Of a stretch of 36,474 nt of DNA, positions 24,358-32,574 are shown piece after piece. The translations under genes were made by a program, and so were the position numbers. The first letter of the stretch is position 1; each line of letters begins with the position of its first letter. The notes beneath the pieces are model-generated. The model had not been told where the DNA came from, did no database searches, and was given only the letters and a program-made list of their open reading frames with translations. Source of the stretch: an uncultured Desulfobulbaceae bacterium (GTDB lineage: Bacteria; Desulfobacterota; Desulfobulbia; Desulfobulbales; Desulfocapsaceae); the NCBI GenBank assembly GCA_947311315.1, contig CAMZKN010000127.1:1-36474 (forward strand), in the 5' to 3' direction.

Positions 24358-27045
24358 TTAGAAAACACCACCGACGGAGAAATCCCAGACTGATTCATCT
24401 TCATCCGGTAATGGATCGAGGTTGTATCCCCAGACAACGCGAAGCGGACCCATGGGGGAGAGCCATCGTATTCCAAGGCCGGCCGCTTTTTTGATTGAAT
24501 CGTTTGTGTCGGTCCAGTCTTCATCGTCAGTGTACACTCGGCCGGCATCAAAAAAGACTACGCCGTTTAAGCCCTGGGTTTCAAGAAGTGGGAAGATAAC
24601 TTCTGTGTTAGTGTACCACATCTTGTCGCCACCGACACGTTCGCCGGATTCAGCGTCAATGGGGCTGATCTTGCCGTACTCAAAACCTCGAATGGAATTG
24701 AGGCCACCGAGATAGAACCGTTCATAAACCGGTAGTTTATCTGTTTCATTTTCAAAAACCTGACCAAAAGCACCTTTGATGTGGAAGACTGTCTTAAAGA
24801 GCATAGGGAAGTACCAACTTGAAGCACCTTCCAATTTGGTAAACTGAGAATCGCCTCCCAGTGGCCCACCAGCGTACTTGACACTCAGTGCATTTCGCGA
24901 GCCTTCACTGGCGCCGAATCTTCTATTTTTTGTGTTGCGGACAAGGGAGAACTTCAGGGCACTCGTGACGTGAATGTCGACTGAGTTCTTGATAATAAAA
25001 GATGCATTTTCAGACACATCGGTAAGGTCAGTATCTGTGTAGCTGTAGTTACCATAGAGCCTGAATTTTTCGAAAACCGGATAACCAATACGGATGCCGC
25101 CACCCACGGAATCCTTGGTGTAATCATCGTATTCCCGGTTAGTACTGAAAAAATCAGTTCCCCAGGAGAGGGCTGAATCATTAAGGTGCGGGTTGGTATA
25201 GGCCAAGTTGTATCGTGCACTTGAGCCACCTACATTGGCGCTTAAGGCCAATGTATCACCCCTACCAAGAAAGTTGTTCTCAGAAATTGTACCCATGAGC
25301 AGGAGTTTGTCGACAGAACTGTAACCGGCACCAATACTAAAAGTTCCTGTGCTCTTTTCTTTTACTTCGACAATAACATTCATGCGATCCGGGTCGATGG
25401 AAGGTTCTGGCGTGATGTTGACCTCTTCAAAATAACTGAGCCGCTGTAATGCCTTGGTACTGTTACGTAGAGCCTTGGAGTTGAAGATACCGCCTTCTGC
25501 GATTCTCAGTTCGCGGCGGATAACATTGTCCCTGGTCCGGTTGTTCCCTTTGATGGTAATTCTGTCAATATAGACCAGATTGCCTTTTTTGATCTTAAAA
25601 TTAACATCGATGCGATTGCCGCTTTTAGCCTTTTTGGTTGTTGGCCTGATATTGGCAAAGGCATAACCTGCCACAGCATAGTGGTCGGTTAATTTCATTA
25701 TATCATCTCTTAGTGTCTGGCGGCTGAGGTATATGCTGTTGCGAATAGTAAGCAGATCAAGCAATTCATTTTTACCGTCAATAAGATCCCCGGTAATGTC
25801 CACGGTACCAACACGAAAGCGCGGGCCTTCTTCGACGATGAATTTAAGGTAGAGCCACTCTTTTTCCTGCCGTATAACCGGTTCACCAATTTTTGCCTCG
25901 AGAAAACCGTTGTTATTATAGAAAGCTACGATACGCTGTGCGTCCTGGTGGATCTTATTCATGTCGAGCAGTCCGGACTCTGTCAGCCAGGAGAGAAACC
26001 ATTTTTCACCGGTCTCGATCTGGTCGAGCAGTTCGTCGTCATCAAAGGTTTCGTTACCTTCGATGGTAATTTCTTTGATGTATACTTCTTTTCCCTCATC
26101 TATGATAAATCGGACAATGGCTCCTTTATCATTTGGATAAGAGATTTTTGTGGTGACTTTGCTGTTGTAGAAACCTTTTGTTTTGTAGAGTTGCTGGATG
26201 GCCTGCCGGGCAAGAGTAATTTTTGCAGGATTGAGAATAAAGTGTGCTTTGATATTGGCAGCCTCTTTGACATCATCCTCTTTGAGCTCGTCGATACCTT
26301 CAAAAAGCACAGATTGGATTACCGGCTTTTCAATAACACGGAAGATGATTTTTTTTCCCTTTGTGGTGTCGGTGACATCGATCTGTACATCATTGAAATA
26401 CCCCATCTTATATATTGCCTTGAGGTCTTTTCGTAGCATCGCCTGATTATATATGTCGCCTTGTTTTGTTTTAATTTTCCGTAAAATGGCACCGGAATCA
26501 ATTCTTTTGTTCCCTTCAGGTGCTATTGAGGCAATGAGGAATTCTCTTTCCGTATACGTATTAATATCTCTGATAATTTTCTCAAACGCCTCCGACAGAT
26601 TGTCAAGGGAGTCTGCGGTGCTGAAATAAAAAGTAGGGTTGGCTGGAGAGAGGGTGTCAAAGAGTTTAACATCAATGCTGATCTGATTACCGAGCATGGT
26701 CAGGTTACTTGCTGCTACGTTGTACAGACCTGCCTTTTCGGCAATGATACTGAGGCTCTTTGCCGGGGGAGGCCATGCACCCTTGTAATCGACAACCTGT
26801 GAAACCTCGCTGCGGGGAATCAGATCGATCTCTGTTTTTGCGAGTGCCGTATGTAACCTGTCATCAATATCTGCAATCATAGTCTTTGTTGTTTCAGGCC
26901 CTATGACGTTAAGTGGCAGAAAACCTGTCTTCTGGCTGGCCGCCTGTGTAGCAGGCGATGAAACGCAAAGAAGAAGAACTATAACAGAGAAAACGAAAAG
27001 AGATCGCATAACCTGTGAGAAATGGAATAACTTCAAAAAAGTCAT
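24358..27045 (-). CDS. bamA: outer-membrane protein assembly factor BamA with extra N-terminal domain
   Basis: 895 residues from the ATG at 27045 (GAAGG 6 nt upstream); the open frame extends further but without family support. A signal peptide ends at about residue 35 (ATQA). An extra ~125-residue domain follows (FLPLNVIGPETTKTMIADID ... TYFSTADSLDNLSEAF-like), resembling the N-terminal fold of TolB-type proteins. Then come five POTRA repeats (starting near IASIAPEGNKRI, IQSVLFEGID, IKEITIEGNETF, VGTVDITGD and IDRITIKGNNRT) and the Omp85 barrel (about 560-895) with SIRGFEYG in the conserved lid loop and a terminal Phe. BamA inserts beta-barrel proteins into the outer membrane, so the organism is diderm. 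Confidence 0.95.
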   Translation of the reverse strand: MTFLKLFHFSQVMRSLFVFSVIVLLLCVSSPATQAASQKTGFLPLNVIGPETTKTMIADIDDRLHTALAKTEIDLIPRSEVSQVVDYKGAWPPPAKSLSIIAEKAGLYNVAASNLTMLGNQISIDVKLFDTLSPANPTFYFSTADSLDNLSEAFEKIIRDINTYTEREFLIASIAPEGNKRIDSGAILRKIKTKQGDIYNQAMLRKDLKAIYKMGYFNDVQIDVTDTTKGKKIIFRVIEKPVIQSVLFEGIDELKEDDVKEAANIKAHFILNPAKITLARQAIQQLYKTKGFYNSKVTTKISYPNDKGAIVRFIIDEGKEVYIKEITIEGNETFDDDELLDQIETGEKWFLSWLTESGLLDMNKIHQDAQRIVAFYNNNGFLEAKIGEPVIRQEKEWLYLKFIVEEGPRFRVGTVDITGDLIDGKNELLDLLTIRNSIYLSRQTLRDDIMKLTDHYAVAGYAFANIRPTTKKAKSGNRIDVNFKIKKGNLVYIDRITIKGNNRTRDNVIRRELRIAEGGIFNSKALRNSTKALQRLSYFEEVNITPEPSIDPDRMNVIVEVKEKSTGTFSIGAGYSSVDKLLLMGTISENNFLGRGDTLALSANVGGSSARYNLAYTNPHLNDSALSWGTDFFSTNREYDDYTKDSVGGGIRIGYPVFEKFRLYGNYSYTDTDLTDVSENASFIIKNSVDIHVTSALKFSLVRNTKNRRFGASEGSRNALSVKYAGGPLGGDSQFTKLEGASSWYFPMLFKTVFHIKGAFGQVFENETDKLPVYERFYLGGLNSIRGFEYGKISPIDAESGERVGGDKMWYTNTEVIFPLLETQGLNGVVFFDAGRVYTDDEDWTDTNDSIKKAAGLGIRWLSPMGPLRVVWGYNLDPLPDEDESVWDFSVGGVF

Positions 27046-27416
27046 AAAATACCTTCGTTGTAATTGAAACCACAAAAAAAGAGTTAGTGCCTTACTACAT
27101 AAAACCCGCGTAGGAAAACAAGACACTAGAGTAGTGTTAAATTCAAATGAGTAAGAACAGCACCATGGCACGTATTTCCCCGCAGAATCTGTCGTTTACC
27201 TGCGGGGCACCAGATACCTGAATCGCGGTGCTGAATCAAGAGTAACATCTGGATTTGTTGTGCATAATTGTTTTTAATAAACCACCTCATGGAGGTTCTT
27301 GACACAAACTCGGGTATTATGCCATGTTTCGTCCCAATTGCAAAGGATACAAATTGTCAATTTGGAAAAATTCAAAGATTGTTTTGAACAAAAAATCTGA
27401 TTTCGCCAGGTTCCTC
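27046..27416. other. bamA upstream region with GC-rich hairpin
   Basis: No gene seen. CCCCGCAG (27178-27185) pairs perfectly with CTGCGGGG (27200-27207). It could end the comF transcript on the minus strand or act as a leader structure. A single perfect DnaA-box match, TTATGCACA, reads on the minus strand at 27259-27267. The promoter of bamA must lie here but no clear element stands out. Confidence 0.5.
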
Positions 27417-28160
27417 TTAATCAAAAGTTTTATCAGCACGACATATAGTGAGAACTTCAACCCTGTTACTCCCTGCTCTTTTGAGTGTTTTTGCACATTC
27501 CTGCGCTGTTGTTCCGGTGGTGAATACATCATCAAAAAGTAAAATATTTCTGCCGTTAACTTCTTCAGGCTTTTCGATGATAAAAGCATTTTTAAGGTTT
27601 TTTCGTCGGCTGGTGCCGCTTAAGTCTGTTTGCGAGTGCGTGTCTCTTTTACGAATAAGAAGATCGCATCTGATTATATGTCTTTCTGTCGGGAAGAGAT
27701 TTCTTGCCAGAATCAGTGCTTGATTGAATCCACGTTGTCGTAATCGTTTTATATGAAGAGGAACGGGAACAATCAAATCAGCAGTGGCAAGGTCATGGAG
27801 AACATTGCTTTGTCTGGCCAAACGGCAAAAGGTGATGATTCCGGTCATATCACCAGAATATTTCAGGTTGTGAATTAATCGAGCGATAACTTTTTCATAA
27901 ATTAAAAGAGAACGGGCTCTGTCAAAAGTCCAGAAAGGTTTGATGCAGTCTTTACAGAGATGGTTTGCTCTGGTTCCAGGCAATGCTTTGCCGCAGTAGG
28001 AACAGTACGGAATTTTAATAAATCTGAGTTGCCTGTAACATTCCAGGCAGAGAAACCTGTTGTTATCTGCAGTCGGTTTTTTACAACAGGGGCAGGCCGG
28101 TGGAAAAAGTAGATCCAGGCAGGCTCTGACAATAGTTTGTGAATACTCTTTTACCAGCAT
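27417..28160 (-). CDS. ComF-family protein (phosphoribosyltransferase fold)
   Basis: 247 residues. The N-terminal part is a four-pair zinc-finger-like region: PACPCC, CLECYR, CSYCG and CKDCI. The C-terminal phosphoribosyltransferase domain has VPVPLHIKRLRQRGFNQA and the PRPP-binding loop ILLFDDVFTTGTTAQEC. ComF proteins support DNA uptake and transformation in some bacteria; in others the role is not known. No other competence gene is in the window. It stands alone between bamA and the dnaA upstream gap. Confidence 0.9.
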   Translation of the reverse strand: MLVKEYSQTIVRACLDLLFPPACPCCKKPTADNNRFLCLECYRQLRFIKIPYCSYCGKALPGTRANHLCKDCIKPFWTFDRARSLLIYEKVIARLIHNLKYSGDMTGIITFCRLARQSNVLHDLATADLIVPVPLHIKRLRQRGFNQALILARNLFPTERHIIRCDLLIRKRDTHSQTDLSGTSRRKNLKNAFIIEKPEEVNGRNILLFDDVFTTGTTAQECAKTLKRAGSNRVEVLTICRADKTFD

Positions 28161-28884
28161 GGCAAAAGAGTATAGTTCTTAATCACAATTTCGGCCAGAA
28201 TATATACATCAATGGCTTGACAGAGAGTAATATGCAATAGTGATGACCTGGTAATGTTGTCCAATTGCAAGAGCAAGAAAAGGATTATTCTTGCTCTTAT
28301 ATTCATGTGCATACCACAATGTAGATGTGTCTCCAGCTGATAAAAAAAAGTAAAAAAAATTGAACTCGCTTATGTCCTCTGAACCCCCTGTAATGACGGT
28401 GATACGCCATATGTGATGGAGTAAAATTAAGATATATTGCGAGATATCTTAAAACATCGATAAATTTTAAGTATAATAAAAAACTTAAATTGTTGATAAC
28501 TTTGGGCATAGATGGCTAAGAGTGCTATATGTCGCAGGAAAAAGGTCATTGTACTAAAAGTGCTGATAATAAGGGTTTCTAAGGTGTGCTTGTTCTCGAT
28601 GTAACTTTTCAGGGGGATTGAGGCGGCTGTTGATAAGAGGTTACTCTCATAAGAAAATATCCCAGTATCGTCTTTGACGGTACGCACAAATTCGAGTTAG
28701 CTCTGCGTCATAATTCACATGTCGGGTGTATCCTCTCGACAGTTCTGTTGATCATGTTGTGTGGCTGTAAATTTGTTTCTGGTTTCGTGTTTTGAACGTG
28801 CATGAGAGTTTTCTTCTGTAATTGCAGGATTGTCTTATTTGGTTCATTATTGATTTTTTCCATCAATGAGGGGGAAGGGGTTTT
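28161..28884. other. ~720-bp AT-rich gap before dnaA; possible replication origin or dnaA control region
   Basis: No believable gene. AAGAGCAAGAA (28269-28279) pairs perfectly with TTCTTGCTCTT (28288-28298). A very AT-rich stretch spans 28420-28500 and ends at TGTTGATAA (28491-28499). The same 9-mer, one base off a consensus DnaA box, recurs at 28628-28636, and a near copy lies at 28746. An AT-rich stretch next to DnaA-box-like repeats upstream of dnaA is what a bacterial origin looks like, but the boxes are few and imperfect. Confidence 0.35.
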
Positions 28885-30222
28885 ATGGTGTGGGAGAAAA
28901 TTAAAGGAAGTTTGAAAGAGGCGTTGGCTGAAAATGTATTCAACCTGTGGATTGAACCAATACAGCTGGTAGAGTTGGAAAAGGATTGCCTCTGCCTTTC
29001 AAGTCCTGACAGGTATTTCAGTGCGTATGTAAAACAAAATTTTCTCGAGATTATAACTGATAAGGCGGAAAAACACGGATTGTCTGCAATCAAAGTAGTG
29101 TTTTGTGAAAAGGCGGAAAAAAGAGTAAACATCAGGCCAGGAGGCAAGGCGAGACCCGGAGTACAGATGCGGCTTCCCAATGTTCCTGTGAATAATTCGA
29201 AATTTCGACCACTTCATCCTCAGTATACCTTTGATGAATTTATGGTTGGAGAGAGTAATATACTTGCAGAATCAGCATGTAAGTCTGTGGTTGCAAAGGA
29301 TGGAATGGTTGGTCCATGTCTCTACATAAACAGCGATACGGGGCTTGGAAAAAGTCATTTGACCCATGCCGTTGCCCATAAAGTTCTTGCTGAAAGTCCT
29401 ATGACCAGGTTGCACTATGTGACTGCAAAACAATTTGCGGCTGAAATGGTTCGGGGTATACAAACTAACACCATGGAGCAGTTCAAGCGTAAGTATCAGG
29501 AACAATGTGATATTTTGCTTGTTGAAGATGTGCATTCCCTGACAGGCAAGAAAAAAACACAGGAAGAGCTTAACGATATTCTTGATACCCTGATAAAATC
29601 GGGGAAAAGAGTCGTTATGACGTCCAAAAGTGCACCAAGAGATCTGGTTGGTATAGATAACGAGTTCTGTTCACGAATGACTTCGGGGCTGGTTACCAGC
29701 ATAAAGGCACCTGATATTTCAACCCGGCTTCGCATTGTTGAAAAAAAGGCTGTGCAGCAACAACTTATGCTCGATGAAGAGTTGATTGGATACTTGGCCA
29801 GCCACATTCGCGGTGATGTCCGGAAAATTGAGTCGGCGCTGATATCCATTCGTGCAAAGGCTCAACTCGTTGGTGGGGTTGTTGATATGGATCTTGTCAA
29901 GGATGTGGTTACTTCTGTTATCGGAGCAAACAATATCGTCACAGCAACAATGATCTGTGAGCTTGTTGGTGGACAGTTTAATGTGAGCGTGAAAGAACTA
30001 CAGTCAAGATCGCGTAAACGAACGGTTGCTTTTCCCCGGCAGATAGGCATGTATCTGGCACGAAAATATACCGACGAATCTCTGGCGGATATTGGTAAGG
30101 TTTTTAATCGCGACCACTCCACGGTGCTGCATTCCATTAAGGTTGTTTCAACCAAAGCGGTACGTGATACTTCAGTAAGCGGTCAGCTTAATATTCTTGG
30201 TGACAAGGTAAAGCAGTTGTAG
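28885..30222 (+). CDS. dnaA: chromosomal replication initiator protein DnaA
   Basis: 445 residues with all four DnaA domains. Domain I is about 1-75 (ENVFNLWIEPIQ). A short linker follows. Domain III AAA+ is about 110-340, with FDEFMVGESN, Walker A SDTGLGKS (150-157), Walker B LLVEDVHSLTGKKKTQEEL (212-230), and the sensor region SRMTSGLVTSI. Domain IV, the DNA-binding part, ends in the signature SLADIGKVFNRDHSTVLHSI (399-418). Two ATPase motifs differ from the E. coli form: the first P-loop Gly is Ser, and the Walker B Asp-Asp is Glu-Asp. These may be normal for this bacterial group. A strong AAGGGG precedes the ATG. dnaN is not adjacent. A second dnaA elsewhere cannot be excluded. Confidence 0.9.
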   Translation: MVWEKIKGSLKEALAENVFNLWIEPIQLVELEKDCLCLSSPDRYFSAYVKQNFLEIITDKAEKHGLSAIKVVFCEKAEKRVNIRPGGKARPGVQMRLPNVPVNNSKFRPLHPQYTFDEFMVGESNILAESACKSVVAKDGMVGPCLYINSDTGLGKSHLTHAVAHKVLAESPMTRLHYVTAKQFAAEMVRGIQTNTMEQFKRKYQEQCDILLVEDVHSLTGKKKTQEELNDILDTLIKSGKRVVMTSKSAPRDLVGIDNEFCSRMTSGLVTSIKAPDISTRLRIVEKKAVQQQLMLDEELIGYLASHIRGDVRKIESALISIRAKAQLVGGVVDMDLVKDVVTSVIGANNIVTATMICELVGGQFNVSVKELQSRSRKRTVAFPRQIGMYLARKYTDESLADIGKVFNRDHSTVLHSIKVVSTKAVRDTSVSGQLNILGDKVKQL

Positions 30223-30260
30223 GGGCGGCTGCATATTTTTCGCCACCGTGTCTAGAGAGT

Positions 30261-30296
30261 GCCTGACGTGTAATACGATCAGGCCCTGTTTTTTTT
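30261..30296 (+). terminator. terminator of dnaA
   Basis: GCCTGA (30261-30266) pairs with TCAGGC (30279-30284), followed closely by eight Ts. It sits between two converging genes. Confidence 0.75.
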
Positions 30297-30297
30297 G

Positions 30298-31701
30298 TCA
30301 AAAATAAACACCTTTTATCTCCGGGCCTGAACCTTCTGTCGGGGCGGGGGTGGTGATGCTTACAGCTACTTCTGTACCATCCTTTATCATATCATTAATG
30401 CCAATACCTCCCCAGCCAAAGCCACAGATGTGCAGTCCCTTGTGTTTTGTCTCAGATTTCTTTTTCCATTTCAGCAGTGCCGGAAAGTGCTGTTCCAGTT
30501 GCGGGATGCCACTCTTTGAACGCAAGACTGTTGTATAGGTCGGTTTCTCGCGAATGTTGAGAATTTGCTGGACATCCTTTAATGCGAGTCTGGTGAGGCT
30601 CTGGTCGTCGAGATCGAGGCGTTCCGGGTGTCGTCTGCCACCGACCAGTGTTTCAAAGACGATATGGCCTTCCGGCGCTCTTCCCGGGAACATATTTGAT
30701 GAAAAAAGTGCGCCGAGGCAGAAGCGTTTTTCAGCTTCCGGGGTGAGAAAACCAAAGCCCGGCGGGAGGGCAACGCTATTTTTAAAACCGGACACAACCG
30801 TTGCAATACGAGCCTGTGGAATAGCTTTTTGCGGGATATCATCGCATACTGAACTGAGGAGGCGTAAGGCTTCATTGACAGGCAGAGCCAGTACAATATT
30901 TTTTACCTGGTACGATTTTTTGTTGGTATGGATCTGCCACCTGTTCTTTGAGTGGTGGAGGGCCGTGACGCATGTCTCGGTAAAAAGATTTTCGCCATGG
31001 CTCAGGTTTTCGGCTAATCTGTCGGACAGACGCTGCATACCCGATGGAAAGCTCGTCATAGCAGGCATGCGTAATGTTGTTTTTTCCTTGGCCCCTTTTT
31101 TTCGTTGCAGTGTTTTTTTAAGGAGGCCGCGCAGGACAGAACCATGTTCTTTTTCAAGGGCGCGAATGCCGGGCATCACGCTGTCTATGGTGAGCCTGTC
31201 ATAGTCACCGGCATAGGTTCCCGTATATATGGCATCGATAAATGGGAGGAGGGCCGGGCCAAACCGATGGGAAACCCATTTGGCAACCGTTGGCTCACCT
31301 TTAAGTACAGGCTGCCAGAATTCGGCAAGAACCCGCAATTTGGCAGGCCAGGAGACGATTGGTGCCAGAAGAATTTTTCCAGGAGTCTGAGGGATGAGGT
31401 TAAGTTTGTCACGCAGGTACACATATCTGACAAAATCAATCAGTGGGGCTTTGACGCATTCCTCATCAAGTCCGGTATCTTTGAGCAGTTGCTTGCTTTG
31501 CCTGCAATTGTCTAAAAAACCATGGGGGCCGATCTCGGTGATATATCCGCCGTCGTGGTGGGTTTTGATGGCCCCTCCTGTGCGACCACTTTTTTCCAGT
31601 ACAAGAAAACGGTGTTTTGGCGCCTGCTGCAGCAGATTGTGGGCAACGGTTAATCCAGATAATCCCCCGCCTATAATTATTGTTTGGTATTGAGTGTTCA
31701 T
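30298..31701 (-). CDS. hemY: HemY-type protoporphyrinogen oxidase
   Basis: 467 residues of the FAD-dependent amine-oxidase/HemY family. The N-terminal FAD motif is TIIIGGGLSGLTVAHNLL, with EKSGRTGGAIKT and TEIGPHGF following. The middle has FIDAIYTGTYAGDYDRLTIDS, and the C-terminal FAD segment is GLHICGFGWGGIGINDMIKDG. It oxidises protoporphyrinogen IX to protoporphyrin IX, the step before iron insertion into heme. Members of this family usually use O2, so its presence in a probable anaerobe implies another electron acceptor or oxygen tolerance. The start overlaps the stop of the metallophosphoesterase gene by 4 nt. Confidence 0.88.
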   Translation of the reverse strand: MNTQYQTIIIGGGLSGLTVAHNLLQQAPKHRFLVLEKSGRTGGAIKTHHDGGYITEIGPHGFLDNCRQSKQLLKDTGLDEECVKAPLIDFVRYVYLRDKLNLIPQTPGKILLAPIVSWPAKLRVLAEFWQPVLKGEPTVAKWVSHRFGPALLPFIDAIYTGTYAGDYDRLTIDSVMPGIRALEKEHGSVLRGLLKKTLQRKKGAKEKTTLRMPAMTSFPSGMQRLSDRLAENLSHGENLFTETCVTALHHSKNRWQIHTNKKSYQVKNIVLALPVNEALRLLSSVCDDIPQKAIPQARIATVVSGFKNSVALPPGFGFLTPEAEKRFCLGALFSSNMFPGRAPEGHIVFETLVGGRRHPERLDLDDQSLTRLALKDVQQILNIREKPTYTTVLRSKSGIPQLEQHFPALLKWKKKSETKHKGLHICGFGWGGIGINDMIKDGTEVAVSITTPAPTEGSGPEIKGVYF

Positions 31702-32381
31702 TGAAGAGTGACTTCCAGTTGAGAATTAATAAGGTTGATAGTTACCCACCCACCATGTTTAAGCATTCCGTGGTTGAAAACAGGGGTGGCATCTATCATG
31801 TCCTGCCCTTTTGCCTCATGTATATGGCCGCAGATACAGAGATCTGGCTGGTACTGTTCAATGCTGGAGCGAATGGCTTTTGAACCGACGTGTCTACCGC
31901 TTCTGATTCTGTCCAGCTTTGTATTAAAAGGTGGAGGGTGGCTGATGAAAATTTGTGGGATTTCTCTTTTATGTAAAGGTCTGGCAAGTGAAATATAATC
32001 AAGTCCCTGTTGAAAGGCAGTGTGGGCAATTTTTTTAAGCTCTGATTCTGAAAATTCGGAAGGGGTTGAAAAGGGGGTCGGATTTGAGCCTCCGACGCCT
32101 ACGATGCACACCTCCCGGTTAACAAGATGGGCCTGGCCATGCAGGTTTAAACCAAGATCTTCGAGGTAGGTGTTTATTTCTGGAGAATCGAGGTTGCCAA
32201 ATTGCGCAAGGACATTTTTGTTGAGTTGCAGAACCTCGTCAAGAATAGTTCGGACTTCTCTGGTGCCTCCGTAATTTGTGATATCACCATTGAGTATTAC
32301 CAGGTCGGCGTCAGTTATGTCCGGAATTCGCCTGGCCTCTGCAATAGCCATATGTATGTCGCCAAAGACGATTATTTTCAT
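31698..32381 (-). CDS. calcineurin-like metallophosphoesterase
   Basis: 227 residues from the ATG at 32381; a longer open frame exists but residue 1 here starts the family's first strand. Metal-binding motifs are GDIH (7-10), LNGDITNYGG, FGNLDSPE (GNxD as in YfcE-type enzymes), FISHPPPFN and CGHIHEAKG. It is a cytoplasmic phosphoesterase of unknown substrate. It overlaps the protoporphyrinogen oxidase start by 4 nt (ATGA), which suggests a joint role or only shared expression. The start region faces the htpG promoter. Confidence 0.85.
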   Translation of the reverse strand: MKIIVFGDIHMAIAEARRIPDITDADLVILNGDITNYGGTREVRTILDEVLQLNKNVLAQFGNLDSPEINTYLEDLGLNLHGQAHLVNREVCIVGVGGSNPTPFSTPSEFSESELKKIAHTAFQQGLDYISLARPLHKREIPQIFISHPPPFNTKLDRIRSGRHVGSKAIRSSIEQYQPDLCICGHIHEAKGQDMIDATPVFNHGMLKHGGWVTINLINSQLEVTLQ

Positions 32382-32464
32382 GGGAATGTGCTCTGGTTTG
32401 TCGGAGAAAAACGGTTGATTTCCCGTCACAAATAAGAGGGATAATCGGTGAACAGTTAAACGTC

Positions 32465-32493
32465 TTGACAGATGTTCAACTATGCTTAACATT
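32465..32493 (+). promoter_or_regulatory. possible promoter of htpG
   Basis: A perfect TTGACA -35 element (32465-32470) is followed after 17 nt by AACATT, a poor -10 element. No CIRCE element was seen. The site lies ~80 nt before the htpG ATG. Confidence 0.3.
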
Positions 32494-32574
32494 TTCGCCG
32501 ACTTTATAGAAAAAATCAATGGGACGGAGAAATGTTTTTCCTTCTTTAACGCAATGTACCGTATGAGGTGAATT

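Noticed and set aside
28269-28298. 11-bp hairpin as a terminator of comF or a neighbour
   Set aside because: No T-run on either strand, and comF reads away from it; listed only as a structure in the gap.
28303-28687. Two short minus-strand open frames in the dnaA upstream gap
   Set aside because: AT-rich, no start signals, unlike any family; they cover the origin-like stretch.
32464-32493. Heat-shock (sigma-32 or CIRCE) control of htpG
   Set aside because: No CIRCE inverted repeat, and the bases do not fit a sigma-32 promoter with correct spacing.
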